A stretch of DNA of 64,000 bases from UBA4736 sp002404015 (GCA_036747295.1 DAIOCN010000011.1:24664-88663); one strand, 5' to 3'; shown: positions 16,053-24,798, numbered from the stretch's first letter. The notes: a model not told the origin generated them from the letters alone. Program-made: numbers and translations.

Positions 16053-16829
16053 CTGACCGCCCGGCGCCGCACGATCCTCCTAACCAACGACGACGGGATC
16101 ACGTCGCCCGGCCTGCACGCCCTGCACGTCCAGCTGAAACGGCTGGGCGACGTGACGGTGGTCGCGCCCGACGCCGAGAGGTCCGCCGTCGGCCACGCCA
16201 TCACCACCCTGACTCCGCTCCGGGTCAAGGAGTTCTCGCAGGGCAGGCAGCCGGTCGGCTACGCGATCAACGGAACGCCGGCGGACTGCGTCAAAATCGG
16301 CGTCGGCTCCATCCTCAAATCCCGGCCTCCGGACCTCGTGGTCTCAGGGATCAACCTAGGGCCCAACACGGCGACCAACATCATCTACTCGGGCACCGTG
16401 TCCGCCGCCACCGAGGCCCGGATCCTCGGGATCCCCTCGATGGCGATCTCGCTGGCGACCTTCGTCGATCCCGACTGGACGTACGCCGCGGCGCTGGGGC
16501 GCCGGCTCGGCGCCCTGATCCTGGCCCGGGGGCTGCCCCGCAAGGTGCTCCTCAACGTCAACGTGCCCAACCTGCCGCGGGCCCGGATCAAGGGGATCAA
16601 GATCACCAAGCAGGGCGACTCGGCGTACGTCGAGGAGTACGAGATGCGCCACGATCCGCGCCGGCAGCCGTACTACTGGCTGTCCGGGTCCTACCAGATG
16701 CACGACGAAGACCCCTCCACCGACGCCTGGGCGGTGGCCAACGGCTACGTCTCCATCACGCCGGTGACGTTCGACCTGACGGCGCACGACCTCCTGGCCG
16801 AGGTCGCGGACTGGGGCTGGAAGGTCTGA
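16053..16829 (+). CDS. surE: 5'/3'-nucleotidase SurE
   Basis: SurE dephosphorylates nucleoside monophosphates and short polyphosphate in a metal-dependent way. The metal-binding TNDDG motif (~11-15), VVAPDAERSAVGHAIT and SGINLGPNTATNIIYSGTVSAA are all present. The family N-terminus TILLTNDDG has no ATG, GTG or TTG before it after the upstream in-frame stop at 16029-16031. CTG at 16053 follows GGGGTGA by 4 nt, which makes it the likely start and gives a normal 258 aa. The first GTG, at 16152, would remove the active site. A Rho-independent terminator follows at 16935-16968. Confidence 0.93.
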   Translation: MTARRRTILLTNDDGITSPGLHALHVQLKRLGDVTVVAPDAERSAVGHAITTLTPLRVKEFSQGRQPVGYAINGTPADCVKIGVGSILKSRPPDLVVSGINLGPNTATNIIYSGTVSAATEARILGIPSMAISLATFVDPDWTYAAALGRRLGALILARGLPRKVLLNVNVPNLPRARIKGIKITKQGDSAYVEEYEMRHDPRRQPYYWLSGSYQMHDEDPSTDAWAVANGYVSITPVTFDLTAHDLLAEVADWGWKV

Positions 16830-16857
16830 TTCAAGCTATCCGTAGATCCCAAACGTC

Positions 16858-16968
16858 GCAGGGAAGCCCTGGCTCCGCCAGGGCGTCTGAGTTGATTGCC
16901 CGCCGACCAGGCTCGCCTTGAGAGGAAAGGGGCTCGTGGGGGAAACCTGAGGTTTCCCCCACGTTTTT
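16858..16968 (+). repeat. Two-hairpin intergenic element, copy 2, with intrinsic terminator
   Basis: The first hairpin (16866-16884) is GCCCTGGC-TCC-GCCAGGGC. Compared with copy 1 the outer stem bases differ on both sides and still pair. The second hairpin (16935-16963) is a 13-bp stem, CGTGGGGGAAACC-TGA-GGTTTCCCCCACG, followed by five T. That is a strong terminator for surE reading rightward. It faces the end of the convergent acyl-CoA dehydrogenase gene. Confidence 0.7.
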
Positions 16969-18241
16969 ATGCGAACGCCTGGGTGCCCGTGATCTCCTTG
17001 CCGATGATCAGTGACTGGATGGAGTCCGTCCCCTCGTAGGTGAAGACCGCCTCCATGTCCGCCTGGTGGCGGGCGACGTGGTTCTCCAGCAGGATGCCGA
17101 CCCCGCCCAGGATGTCGCGGGCCGACGCCGCGATCCAGCGCGCCTTCTTGGCGTTGTTCATCTTGGCCATGGAGGCCATCGCGGCCGTCATCTTGTGCTC
17201 GGCGGAAAGCTGCGCCAGCCGGAAGCAGATCAGCTGCATCGCCGTCAGCTCGGAGAGCATCCGCGCGAGCTTGCTCTGGACCAGCTGGAAGCTGGCGATC
17301 GGCTTGCCGAACTGCTCGCGCTCCTTGGCGTACGCCAGCGCGGCCTCGTAGCAGGCGAGGGCGTGACCGATCGCCTCCCAGCCGACCGCCGAGCGCGTCG
17401 CCGTCAGCACCTTGGCCGTGTCCTTGAAGCTGTGCGACTTGGCCAGCCGGTTCTCCAGCGGCACCTTGACGTTCTTGAAGGTCAGCTCGGCCTGCCAGAC
17501 CGCCCGCTTGGCGATCTTGCCGGTCATGACCTCGGCCCTGAAGCCGGGTGAGCCTCGCTCGACCAGGAAGGCGCCGACCTGGTCCGTCTCCGCGTCACGC
17601 GCCCAGACGACCAGCACGTCCGCGATGGAGCCGTTCCCGATCCACTTCTTCTCGCCGTTGATCACCCAGTGCTCGCCCTTGCGGACAGCGCTGGTCTCCA
17701 GGAGCAGGGAGTCGGAGCCGTGCTGGGCCTCGGTCAAGGCGAAGGCGCCGATCTTCTCCATCCTCGCCATCGGCGGCAGCCAGCGCCTGCGCTGGGCCGC
17801 ATTTCCCAGGTACGCGATCGAGGTCATGGCCAGGCCGGAGTGGACGCCGAAAAACGTAGATATGCTGCCATCCCCGCGGGACAGCTCCTGCGCCATCAGC
17901 CCGGCCGCCAGCGGCGACATGCCCGGGCACCCGTAGCCCTTGATCGTGGCGCCCGCGATCCCCAGCTTGGCGATCTTGGGGATGAGCGCGAAGGGGAACT
18001 GGGCCTTCTCCCAGTACTCGTTGATGACCGGGACGACCTCCGCGTCGGAGAAGGCGCGGACCTTGTCGCGCACCGCCCTCTCCTTCGCCGTGAGCAGCTC
18101 GTCGAGCAGGTAGAAGTCGGTGTCGAGCGGGTCTACCGGCCGCGGCGTGTCCGGGACTGCCGCCTTTCTGGCCGCCTTTTTGACGAGGCCGGCCCTGCTG
18201 GCCGGGTTCTTTCGAGTCTGTAGGCGAACGGCGCGCTGCAC
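16967..18241 (-). CDS. Acyl-CoA dehydrogenase, glutaryl-CoA dehydrogenase-like
   Basis: This 424-aa flavoprotein resembles the glutaryl-CoA dehydrogenase branch: LDTDFYLLDELLTAKERAVRD near the N-terminus, FALTEAQHGSD at the FAD/substrate site, and NHVARHQADMEAVFTYEGTD with the catalytic Glu before GT. The last residues, KEITGTQAFA, are also branch-typical. A basic, Lys/Arg-rich extension of ~35 residues precedes the domain. GTG at 18241 has AGGGGG 7-8 nt upstream. The true substrate (glutaryl-, or another dicarboxyl- or acyl-CoA) cannot be fixed from sequence. Confidence 0.9.
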   Translation of the reverse strand: MQRAVRLQTRKNPASRAGLVKKAARKAAVPDTPRPVDPLDTDFYLLDELLTAKERAVRDKVRAFSDAEVVPVINEYWEKAQFPFALIPKIAKLGIAGATIKGYGCPGMSPLAAGLMAQELSRGDGSISTFFGVHSGLAMTSIAYLGNAAQRRRWLPPMARMEKIGAFALTEAQHGSDSLLLETSAVRKGEHWVINGEKKWIGNGSIADVLVVWARDAETDQVGAFLVERGSPGFRAEVMTGKIAKRAVWQAELTFKNVKVPLENRLAKSHSFKDTAKVLTATRSAVGWEAIGHALACYEAALAYAKEREQFGKPIASFQLVQSKLARMLSELTAMQLICFRLAQLSAEHKMTAAMASMAKMNNAKKARWIAASARDILGGVGILLENHVARHQADMEAVFTYEGTDSIQSLIIGKEITGTQAFA

Positions 18242-18282
18242 AAGCGACCCCCTTTACGGGCGATTTCTTGACAGCAATGATA

Positions 18283-19521
18283 TCACCGAATTGCCTTCAA
18301 CTCGCCCGCATCGTAGGGCCGGTTGGCAGCTGGCAGAAGCCTGGGGATTCCCGCCACGGCGAGCGCCTCGGGAGTCTGGGTGTGAACGGGCAGGACGACC
18401 CCCGGTCCTACCGACTCCACCATCCTCACGATGTCCGCCGGGCGCGAGTGGCCACTGGAGCTGATTCGCGTGAGGACCAGGCCCAGAGCCTGGGTCCAGG
18501 CGTTGAGCACCCCCCAGGCGGGGTCGTATTCGCCGATCGGCGGGCCGTCGCTCTGGACGAACACGGACCCTGGCGGGGGCTCCAGATCGATCAGCAGGGG
18601 CAGCTGCGCGTACGGCAGCTGGACGCAGTACCGCTCCGGGTTGAAGCGGATGGCGTCGAGGTCGCCGAGGACGTCCCGCCAGCCCGCGAGGGCAGCGGAG
18701 ACGGGCTCCATCAGGAACCGGCGGCCGCGCGCCGCGCACGAGCGGGCGAAAGCATTCACTCGTTCCCGGTTCATGGGATAGAGGTTCACCACCAGCAGTC
18801 CGGCCACTCCCTCGACCAGAGCGTCGAACGCCGCGTGCACCTCGGCCTCCGTCCGCCGTAAGGGCGCTGCCTCGCCCTCCGCCCGCGGGCGGTCGAAACC
18901 GAGCAGCACGCCCTCCTGGATGAGTACGTCGAATCCCCGGGCGGCGGCGGCGTACGCGGCCGTCACCTCGGCGTGGAGGCCGTGCCAGCGGTGGTCGCCG
19001 GTGTAGGCGATGGTGAGGTCAGGGGCCCTTATCAGGAAGCCGGTGGCGCCCGGGAGGTCGTGATCCACGGCCACGAACTCGACCTCGATCTCTCCCACCC
19101 GGACCCGCTCCCGGTTGCCGGCCGGGTTCCCCGGAGGGCCCTGGCGCCAGGGCAGGTAGCCCGTCCGATCGGCGGCGGACCGCAACCCCTCCATGGCTTC
19201 CGGATAGAAGAGCGGCACCTCGGGGTGCACGAAGGGCACGAGGCTCGTGTGGTCCAGGTGCATGTGACTCAGGAAGAGGCTGGTGCGGCCGTCCCAGGCC
19301 TCGTAGACGCCCTCCAATCGCGGCGCCGAGCCCACCGCGATGAGGTCCGCCAACTCCCGGCCGGGCCGCGGCTCCAGCCCCAGCGAGAAGGGAGCCCGGC
19401 CCGGGGCGTGCTCCAGCCCGAAGTCGAAGATGGCCCGGGTCCCGGCGCGCTCGACGGTGAACTTGAGGCCGGTCGGGTTGCCCGTGGAGAGGAACGTCAG
19501 GACGGTGGTTGGGGCGGCCAA
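18283..19521 (-). CDS. MBL-fold metallo-hydrolase, RNase J-like
   Basis: This 412-aa metallo-beta-lactamase-fold protein has SHMHLDHTS as motif 2 (HxHxDH). AVDHDLPGATGFLI, YTGDHRWHG and VLPVHTQTPEAL supply further metal ligands in the RNase J/beta-CASP order. The RNase J family handles RNA. However, the start (LTFLSTGNPTGLKFTVE) and the length (RNase J is ~550 aa) differ, and no C-terminal J domain is seen, so nuclease activity is only a possibility. The start is TTG at 19521. It lies 41 bp upstream of the acyl-CoA dehydrogenase on the same strand. Confidence 0.82.
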   Translation of the reverse strand: MAAPTTVLTFLSTGNPTGLKFTVERAGTRAIFDFGLEHAPGRAPFSLGLEPRPGRELADLIAVGSAPRLEGVYEAWDGRTSLFLSHMHLDHTSLVPFVHPEVPLFYPEAMEGLRSAADRTGYLPWRQGPPGNPAGNRERVRVGEIEVEFVAVDHDLPGATGFLIRAPDLTIAYTGDHRWHGLHAEVTAAYAAAARGFDVLIQEGVLLGFDRPRAEGEAAPLRRTEAEVHAAFDALVEGVAGLLVVNLYPMNRERVNAFARSCAARGRRFLMEPVSAALAGWRDVLGDLDAIRFNPERYCVQLPYAQLPLLIDLEPPPGSVFVQSDGPPIGEYDPAWGVLNAWTQALGLVLTRISSSGHSRPADIVRMVESVGPGVVLPVHTQTPEALAVAGIPRLLPAANRPYDAGELKAIR

Positions 19522-19689
19522 GAAAGCTGTCCATCATAGCCCCGCGCCCAGGCTCGCTCTGACGGCTGGAAGCGGCGATCGCCGGCCCTCTAACCGTCAG
19601 GGGCGACTGAGGTCCGGGCTGGAGCAACGCCGGATATTGGGCGATACTGATGGGCCGCATTGACTGACGCATCCCTGGGCTCCTCATAG

Positions 19690-20643
19690 ATGCAACCGGG
19701 CACCGGCTTCGCCGACCAGCCGCTGACCGGACTCCGCGTCGCCCGCCGCCTCACCAGGCTCCGCGGCCTCGGCCGAGAGGGCTGGGAAGGCTATCTCTTC
19801 CTGGCTCCGGCGCTCGCGATCTTTCTCCTCTTCCTGGTCATCCCGACGGTCTGGGTCTTCGGGCTCTCACTGTTCAAGTGGGACTTCATCGGCGACCCCC
19901 AGTTCGTCGGTCTGCGCAATTTCCAGCGCCTGCTGCTCGAGGACGACCTGTTCCACAGGTCCGTTTACCAGACGCTCTACTTCGTGGCGGGGACCGTTCC
20001 CACCGGGATGGCCCTGAGCCTGTTCATCGCGGTGCTGCTCAACGCCAAGCTGCCCGCGCGAGGCTTCTTCCGGGCGGTCCTCTACTCGCCGTACGTGCTG
20101 CCTGTCATCGCCACCACCGTCCTCTGGCAGTGGATCTACAACGCCGACTACGGGGTCATGAACGGGCTCCTGCAGGCCGTCCACCTGCCCAAGCTGGGGT
20201 GGGTCCGGGACTCCCAGTGGATCATGCCCGCGATCATCATCTACAGCATCTGGCACTTCACCGGGTACAACACGGTGATCTTTCTCGCGGGGCTGGCGAA
20301 CATCCCGCCCGAGCTCGAAGAGGCCGCCCGGGTCGACGGCGCCAACCGCTGGCAGAGCTTCTGGAACGTCACCTGGCCCCTGCTCAGCCCGACGACCTAC
20401 TTCGTGCTCTTCATCGCCATGATCGGGTCCTTCAAGGTCTTCGTGCAGATCTACCAGTTCACGGTAGGCACGGGAGGGCCCGACAGGGCGGCGGAGACGA
20501 TCGGCTTCTACCTCTACCAGGAGGCGTTCCAGCACTTCCGCGCCGGCTATGCCTCGGCGATCTCGGTGATCTTCTTCCTGATCATCATCCTGGTCACCGT
20601 GAGCCAGATGCGCTTCGCCTCGCGGCGGGTCTTCTACCGGTGA
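19690..20643 (+). CDS. CUT1-family ABC sugar permease (MalF/UgpA-like)
   Basis: This 317-aa inner-membrane permease has six predicted helices and the coupling EAA loop NIPPELEEAARVDGANRWQSFWNVTWPLL. This is the first membrane subunit of a carbohydrate-uptake (CUT1) importer. Its stop overlaps the GTG of the second permease. The binding-protein gene follows downstream, but no ATPase gene is present, as in systems that share an MsiK-type ATPase. The adenosine deaminase next in line hints at nucleoside or ribose-containing cargo; this is inference. Confidence 0.93.
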   Translation: MQPGTGFADQPLTGLRVARRLTRLRGLGREGWEGYLFLAPALAIFLLFLVIPTVWVFGLSLFKWDFIGDPQFVGLRNFQRLLLEDDLFHRSVYQTLYFVAGTVPTGMALSLFIAVLLNAKLPARGFFRAVLYSPYVLPVIATTVLWQWIYNADYGVMNGLLQAVHLPKLGWVRDSQWIMPAIIIYSIWHFTGYNTVIFLAGLANIPPELEEAARVDGANRWQSFWNVTWPLLSPTTYFVLFIAMIGSFKVFVQIYQFTVGTGGPDRAAETIGFYLYQEAFQHFRAGYASAISVIFFLIIILVTVSQMRFASRRVFYR

Positions 20644-21470
20644 GCCTGCTGGGCCGGCGCCTCGTCTACTATGTCCCCCGCTACCTGGTGCTGGTCGTCA
20701 TCACGATCGCCTTCGTGTTCCCGCTGTACTGGATGGTGGTGCTCTCTCTCGACGGCCTCAACACGCCCTTCAGCCTGCCGCCGAAGCTCTGGCCGGACTT
20801 CAATTTCGGCAACTTCGCGGACGCCTGGAACTACGCGCCGTGGCCTCGCTACTTCCTGAACACGTTCATCGTGGCCGGCGGCACGATGATCATGGTCATC
20901 GTCACCTCGGTGCTGGCCGGATACGCCTTCGCCTCCATGAGCTTCCCGGGCAAGGCGCTCGTCTTCGCCTGCGTGCTGGGCATGTATATGGTCCCCCAGG
21001 AGATCACGCTAGTCCCCAACTACGTGATCCTCACAGACCTGCACTGGATGAACAGCTTCCAGGCCCAGATCGTCCCGTTCGGCGCCTCGATCTTCGGCAT
21101 CTTCCTGATGCGCCAGTTCTTCCTGACGCTGCCCAAGGATCTCTGGGAGGCCGCCCAACTGGACGGGATCGGCCACTTCAAGTTCCTCTGGCTGATCGCG
21201 CTCCCCCTGGCCCGGCCAGCTGTGATAACTGTTGCGCTGTTCCACTTCGTGGCCGGCTGGAACTCGTTTCTGTGGCCGCTGATCGTCACGTCGGACGACC
21301 GCTTCCGGCCCATCCAGGTTGGACTTTCCTCGTTTGCGGCGGCAGACTCGACCCAGCCCGTGCTTCTGGCGGCAGGGGCCCTGATGACAACGCTGCCGAT
21401 CCTGGTCATCTTCCTGTTCGCCCAGAAGCAGTTGGTAGGCGGCATCGCGGCGACCGGCATCCGGGGCTAG
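20640..21470 (+). CDS. CUT1-family ABC sugar permease (MalG/UgpE-like)
   Basis: This second permease subunit has 276 aa and six hydrophobic segments. Its EAA loop is LPKDLWEAAQLDGIGHFKFL, with P-L-A-R-P soon after. The start GTG at 20640-20642 overlaps the TGA of the first permease (GTGA), so the two are translationally coupled. MalG-type features include the conserved PLYWMVVLSL near the N-terminus. It ends 34 bp before the binding-protein gene. Confidence 0.93.
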   Translation: MSLLGRRLVYYVPRYLVLVVITIAFVFPLYWMVVLSLDGLNTPFSLPPKLWPDFNFGNFADAWNYAPWPRYFLNTFIVAGGTMIMVIVTSVLAGYAFASMSFPGKALVFACVLGMYMVPQEITLVPNYVILTDLHWMNSFQAQIVPFGASIFGIFLMRQFFLTLPKDLWEAAQLDGIGHFKFLWLIALPLARPAVITVALFHFVAGWNSFLWPLIVTSDDRFRPIQVGLSSFAAADSTQPVLLAAGALMTTLPILVIFLFAQKQLVGGIAATGIRG

Positions 21471-21504
21471 CGATCACGTTCAAGAAGGAGGAGCAGTACA
21501 GCCG

Positions 21505-22848
21505 ATGAGATTCAGGACTGTCTCAGTTCTGGCCGTGATCGCCACGCTCGCCTGCGGCGGCGGCACCGCGAGCACCACGACGACGTCCAACGGCAGCCAG
21601 CTGCCGGCCCTGAGCCACCACGTCAACATCACGTTCTGGCACGCGATGCACGGCGGCAGCCAGAAGCCGACCATCGAGCAGCTGGCCCAGCAGTTCAACT
21701 CCAGCCAGTCCAACGTAACCGTCACGCTGGTCGACCAGGTGGACTATCCGACCCTTCTCTCCAAGAACCTGGCCGCCCTGGCGGCGGGCCAGCCCCCAGA
21801 CGCCACCCAGTGCTACACCGGTTGGGCCGACCAGTTCAACAAAAAGAAGGCGCTGGCCGACATCACGCCCTTCATCGACGCCAAGGACGGTCTCAGCCAG
21901 GCCGATCTGAAGGACTTCTTCCCCGGCCTGCTGAAGGACGGGCAGCTCAACGGCAAGCAGTACACCATCCCCTTCAACAAGTCCACTCCTGTCATCTACT
22001 ACAACGCCGAGATGTTCCAGGAGGCGGGTATCACGTCGCCGCCGAAGACCTGGGACGAGTTCGCCGCGGACGCCAAAAAGCTGCAGAGCTACTCGCCCCA
22101 GTCGGCCCAGACGAAGTCGTCGGACGGCAAGCACTGGGGCACCGACTTCAGCAACTCGCCCGGCTATGAGCAGGCCTGGGAGGGCCAGCTCGTCTCGAAC
22201 GGCGGGAGCCTCGTCAACAAGGACAGCAGCAAGTCCGCGTTCAATTCCACCGCCGGCCAGCAGTCCATCCAGATGTGGGCGGACCTGGTCAGGTCCGGCG
22301 CCGCGCACCGGGTCAACGGCTTCGAGGACGAGGACGACCTGGGCTCTAAGCACGCCGCCATGATCGTCAACACGATCGCCGGCTACTCGTTCGTGCAGAA
22401 GTCCGTTGGCAACGGCTTCACGCTTAAGACCGCCCAGATTCCGGCGGGCACCAAGACGGCAGCGGTCGAGATGGCGGGCACCAACGTGTGCACCTTCAAC
22501 AAGTCCTCCCAGGACGTCCAGCAGGGCGTCTTCCAGTGGACCAAGTACATCACCAGTAAGGCCTCGACGGAGCTCTGGTCCGAGAAGACCGGCTACATGC
22601 CCGTGCGGCAGTCTGCCGTCAACGACATGCAGACCACCTTCTACCCCTCCAACAAGGACGGCGCCAACCTGAAGGTCGCGGTGGACCAGCTACCGCACGC
22701 TTTCGGCGGCCCCGCGCTGGCGGTGTGGGACGAGTCGATCACCGACATCCTGGTCGAGCTGGTCAACATCGTGGACGGCAAGAAGTCGGCCTCGCTGGGG
22801 CTCGGGGACGCCCAGAAGAAGGTTGACGACCTGCTGGCCAACGGGTAA
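21505..22848 (+). CDS. Extracellular solute-binding lipoprotein of the sugar ABC importer
   Basis: This 447-aa family 1 binding protein has a short lipoprotein signal (VLAVIATLACGGG) and a Thr/Ser linker. NITFWHAMHGGSQKPTIEQL matches the start of sugar-binding proteins such as UgpB. YTIPFNKSTPVIYYNAEMFQEAGI is the typical inter-lobe segment. AAGGAGG lies 11 nt before the ATG. Similarity to UgpB-like proteins makes glycerophosphodiester or sugar ligands possible. The next gene begins 4 nt after its stop. Confidence 0.93.
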   Translation: MRFRTVSVLAVIATLACGGGTASTTTTSNGSQLPALSHHVNITFWHAMHGGSQKPTIEQLAQQFNSSQSNVTVTLVDQVDYPTLLSKNLAALAAGQPPDATQCYTGWADQFNKKKALADITPFIDAKDGLSQADLKDFFPGLLKDGQLNGKQYTIPFNKSTPVIYYNAEMFQEAGITSPPKTWDEFAADAKKLQSYSPQSAQTKSSDGKHWGTDFSNSPGYEQAWEGQLVSNGGSLVNKDSSKSAFNSTAGQQSIQMWADLVRSGAAHRVNGFEDEDDLGSKHAAMIVNTIAGYSFVQKSVGNGFTLKTAQIPAGTKTAAVEMAGTNVCTFNKSSQDVQQGVFQWTKYITSKASTELWSEKTGYMPVRQSAVNDMQTTFYPSNKDGANLKVAVDQLPHAFGGPALAVWDESITDILVELVNIVDGKKSASLGLGDAQKKVDDLLANG

Positions 22849-22851
22849 CCG

Positions 22852-23784
22852 ATAGAAGACTTTCGCGCGTGGCCGAAGGCCGAGCTGCACTGTCACCTCG
22901 ACGGTGCGGTCCGGCCGGCCACCGCGGATGAGCTGGCGCGGCGGCAGGGCCTCGACCTGCCGCGGACGCTCCGCCTCCTCGCCCCCGGCTCCTGTGCCTC
23001 CCAGGCCGAGTACATCTCCTACTTTGGCGACGCGATCGCCGTCATGCAGACCGAGGAAGCGCTGGAACGGACCGCTTACGAGCTGTGCCTCGATTCCGCC
23101 GCGGACGGCATCGACTACCTGGAGGTCCGCTGGGCGCCGCGCCTGCATCTGCGGACGGGCCTGCAGGTGACTGACGTGATCGAGGCCGTGCTCAGGGGCC
23201 TGGCCGCCGGCCCCATTCGGGCCGTGGCGATCGCCTGCGCAATGCGCACCGACTCGGGCGAGGCCAACGAGAGGCTGGCCCGCGACGCCGCCCGGTTCCT
23301 GGGCCGAGGGCTGGTGGGCTTTGACCTGGCCGGCGACGAGGCGGGCTTTCCGGACCTCGAGCCGCACCGCCCGGCCTTCGCCGTGGCTGGAGCCGCGGGT
23401 CTGGGGCTGACCTGCCACGCCGGGGAAGCCGGTCCAGCCTCCCACGTGACGGACGCGCTCAGCCTGGGCGTGAGCCGGGTCGCACATGGGGTGATCGGCG
23501 CCGCCGACCCCCAAGTGGTGGAGCGGGTGCGGGCGGAGGGTGTGGTGCTCGACCTCTGTCCGACCGCCAACTGGAAGTGCAAGGCGGTGGCCGAGCTCGC
23601 CGCCCATCCTCTTCCCAGACTGGTCCGGGCGGGGGTGCGCTGCACCGTCAGCACCGACTCCCGGACGGTCGCCGGCACGACGCTCAGCCGCGAATACGAG
23701 CTGTGTGCGACCGTCATGGGGATGACCGAGGACGAGCTGCGCGCCTGCAACCGGACCGCCCATGACGCTCGATTCGACCGCTGA
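22852..23784 (+). CDS. Adenosine/adenine deaminase family protein with no canonical start codon
   Basis: This amidohydrolase deaminates adenosine or related bases. Metal ligands are visible: LHCHLDG (HxH, ~13-15), TCHAGE (His, Glu) and STDS. The family N-terminus (RAWPKAELHCHLDGA) begins right after the binding-protein stop, and no ATG, GTG or TTG exists there. ATA at 22852-22854 is the only near-cognate codon that keeps the metal site. The first ATG, at 23044, would remove the N-terminal third. Where many family members have TDD, this has TDS; actinobacterial enzymes often have TDN, so a base-binding Asp is replaced. Length from ATA is 310 aa, on the short side. Confidence 0.85.
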   Translation: MEDFRAWPKAELHCHLDGAVRPATADELARRQGLDLPRTLRLLAPGSCASQAEYISYFGDAIAVMQTEEALERTAYELCLDSAADGIDYLEVRWAPRLHLRTGLQVTDVIEAVLRGLAAGPIRAVAIACAMRTDSGEANERLARDAARFLGRGLVGFDLAGDEAGFPDLEPHRPAFAVAGAAGLGLTCHAGEAGPASHVTDALSLGVSRVAHGVIGAADPQVVERVRAEGVVLDLCPTANWKCKAVAELAAHPLPRLVRAGVRCTVSTDSRTVAGTTLSREYELCATVMGMTEDELRACNRTAHDARFDR

Positions 23785-24382
23785 CCTGGAAAAGGCGATC
23801 GCCGAGCGGCCACGGCGGCCGGCGCGGTGGTCGCTGGCGGGCCGGATCGAGGCGGCCGTGTGCGTCCCGCTCCACGAAGGCGCGCGCGGCGTCGAGATCT
23901 GGGCCATCAAGCGGCCGGACCGGCTCCGCCACCACGCCCGCGAGATCGCTTTCCCGGGCGGCAAGCCCGATCCCGGCGACCAGGACCTGCTGGCGACGGC
24001 GCTGAGGGAGACGGAGGAGGAGCTGGGCATCCCCCGGGACCAGATGAGGGTGCTGGGCGCGCTCTCGCCGGTCCCGACCGCGACCAGCCGCTTCACCCTC
24101 AACCCGTTCGTGGTCGAGGTGGCCCGCCACGCGGTCGCGGAGCCCGCCGCGGACGAGGTGGCGGTCTTGATCCGGATGCTGGTGGCGGACTTCTTCGCCG
24201 GCCGGGTCTCCTACCGCGCGATCGACCTGGGCGGCTACCAGTCGCCCATCTTCGACTTCGAGGCCGGTTCGATGTACGGCGCCAGCGCGCACGTCATGGA
24301 GGAGATACTTCTGATATACGGCGAGGTGCTGGGTTTGCGGATGCCGGCTCCCGTGTTGACTGAGGAGATCCCTTGGCAATGA
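23762..24382 (+). CDS. Nudix hydrolase, CoA pyrophosphatase-like
   Basis: This 206-aa Nudix protein has the CoA-pyrophosphatase type motif IKRPDRLRHHAREIAFPGG followed by the Nudix box ending in RETEEELGI. The box has Gln where the first conserved Glu usually sits. The family cleaves CoA or other nucleoside diphosphate derivatives. Its ATG lies 23 bp inside the deaminase gene, and its stop overlaps the ATG of mscL, so the run from transporter to mscL looks like one operon. Confidence 0.85.
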   Translation: MTLDSTADLEKAIAERPRRPARWSLAGRIEAAVCVPLHEGARGVEIWAIKRPDRLRHHAREIAFPGGKPDPGDQDLLATALRETEEELGIPRDQMRVLGALSPVPTATSRFTLNPFVVEVARHAVAEPAADEVAVLIRMLVADFFAGRVSYRAIDLGGYQSPIFDFEAGSMYGASAHVMEEILLIYGEVLGLRMPAPVLTEEIPWQ

Positions 24383-24798
24383 GCGGTTTGAAGAAGTTCG
24401 TTCTGCGCGGCAACCTCCTGGACCTCGCGGTCGCCGTCGTCATCGGGGTGGCTTTCGGGGCCGTCATCAACGCTTTCATCAGGGACCTCGTCACCCCCCT
24501 GCTCGCGGCGATCGGCGGCAAACCGGACTTCGCGGCCCTGTACTTCACCGTCAACGGCAGCCGCTTTCTGATCGGCGAGTTCATCGACGCGTTGCTGGCG
24601 TTCCTGTTGATCGCCGCGGTGATCTACTACTTCGTGGTCAGTCCCTTTGTCCGGATCCAGGAGCGCGTCCATCGGGGGGAGGAAGACGCTGACCCCACGG
24701 TCCGCAAGTGCCCCGAGTGCCTGAGCGAGATCCCCAGCGAAGCCCGGCGCTGCCGCTTCTGCGGCAGCAAGGTCCCGGCGGCGAGGCCGAAAACCTAG
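24379..24798 (+). CDS. mscL: Large-conductance mechanosensitive channel MscL with a C-terminal zinc ribbon
   Basis: The first ~90 residues are MscL: FVLRGNLLDLAVAVVIGVAFGAVINAFIRDLVTPLL, a loop, then TM2 (EFIDALLAFLLIAAVIYYFVV). The cytoplasmic C-terminus, normally a simple helix bundle, carries CPECLSEIPSEARRCRFCG, a four-Cys zinc-ribbon. The channel releases solutes on osmotic downshock. A metal-binding tail could assist pentamer assembly or sensing; that is inference. ATG at 24379 overlaps the Nudix stop (ATGA); TTG at 24373 is an alternative. Confidence 0.92.
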   Translation: MSGLKKFVLRGNLLDLAVAVVIGVAFGAVINAFIRDLVTPLLAAIGGKPDFAALYFTVNGSRFLIGEFIDALLAFLLIAAVIYYFVVSPFVRIQERVHRGEEDADPTVRKCPECLSEIPSEARRCRFCGSKVPAARPKT

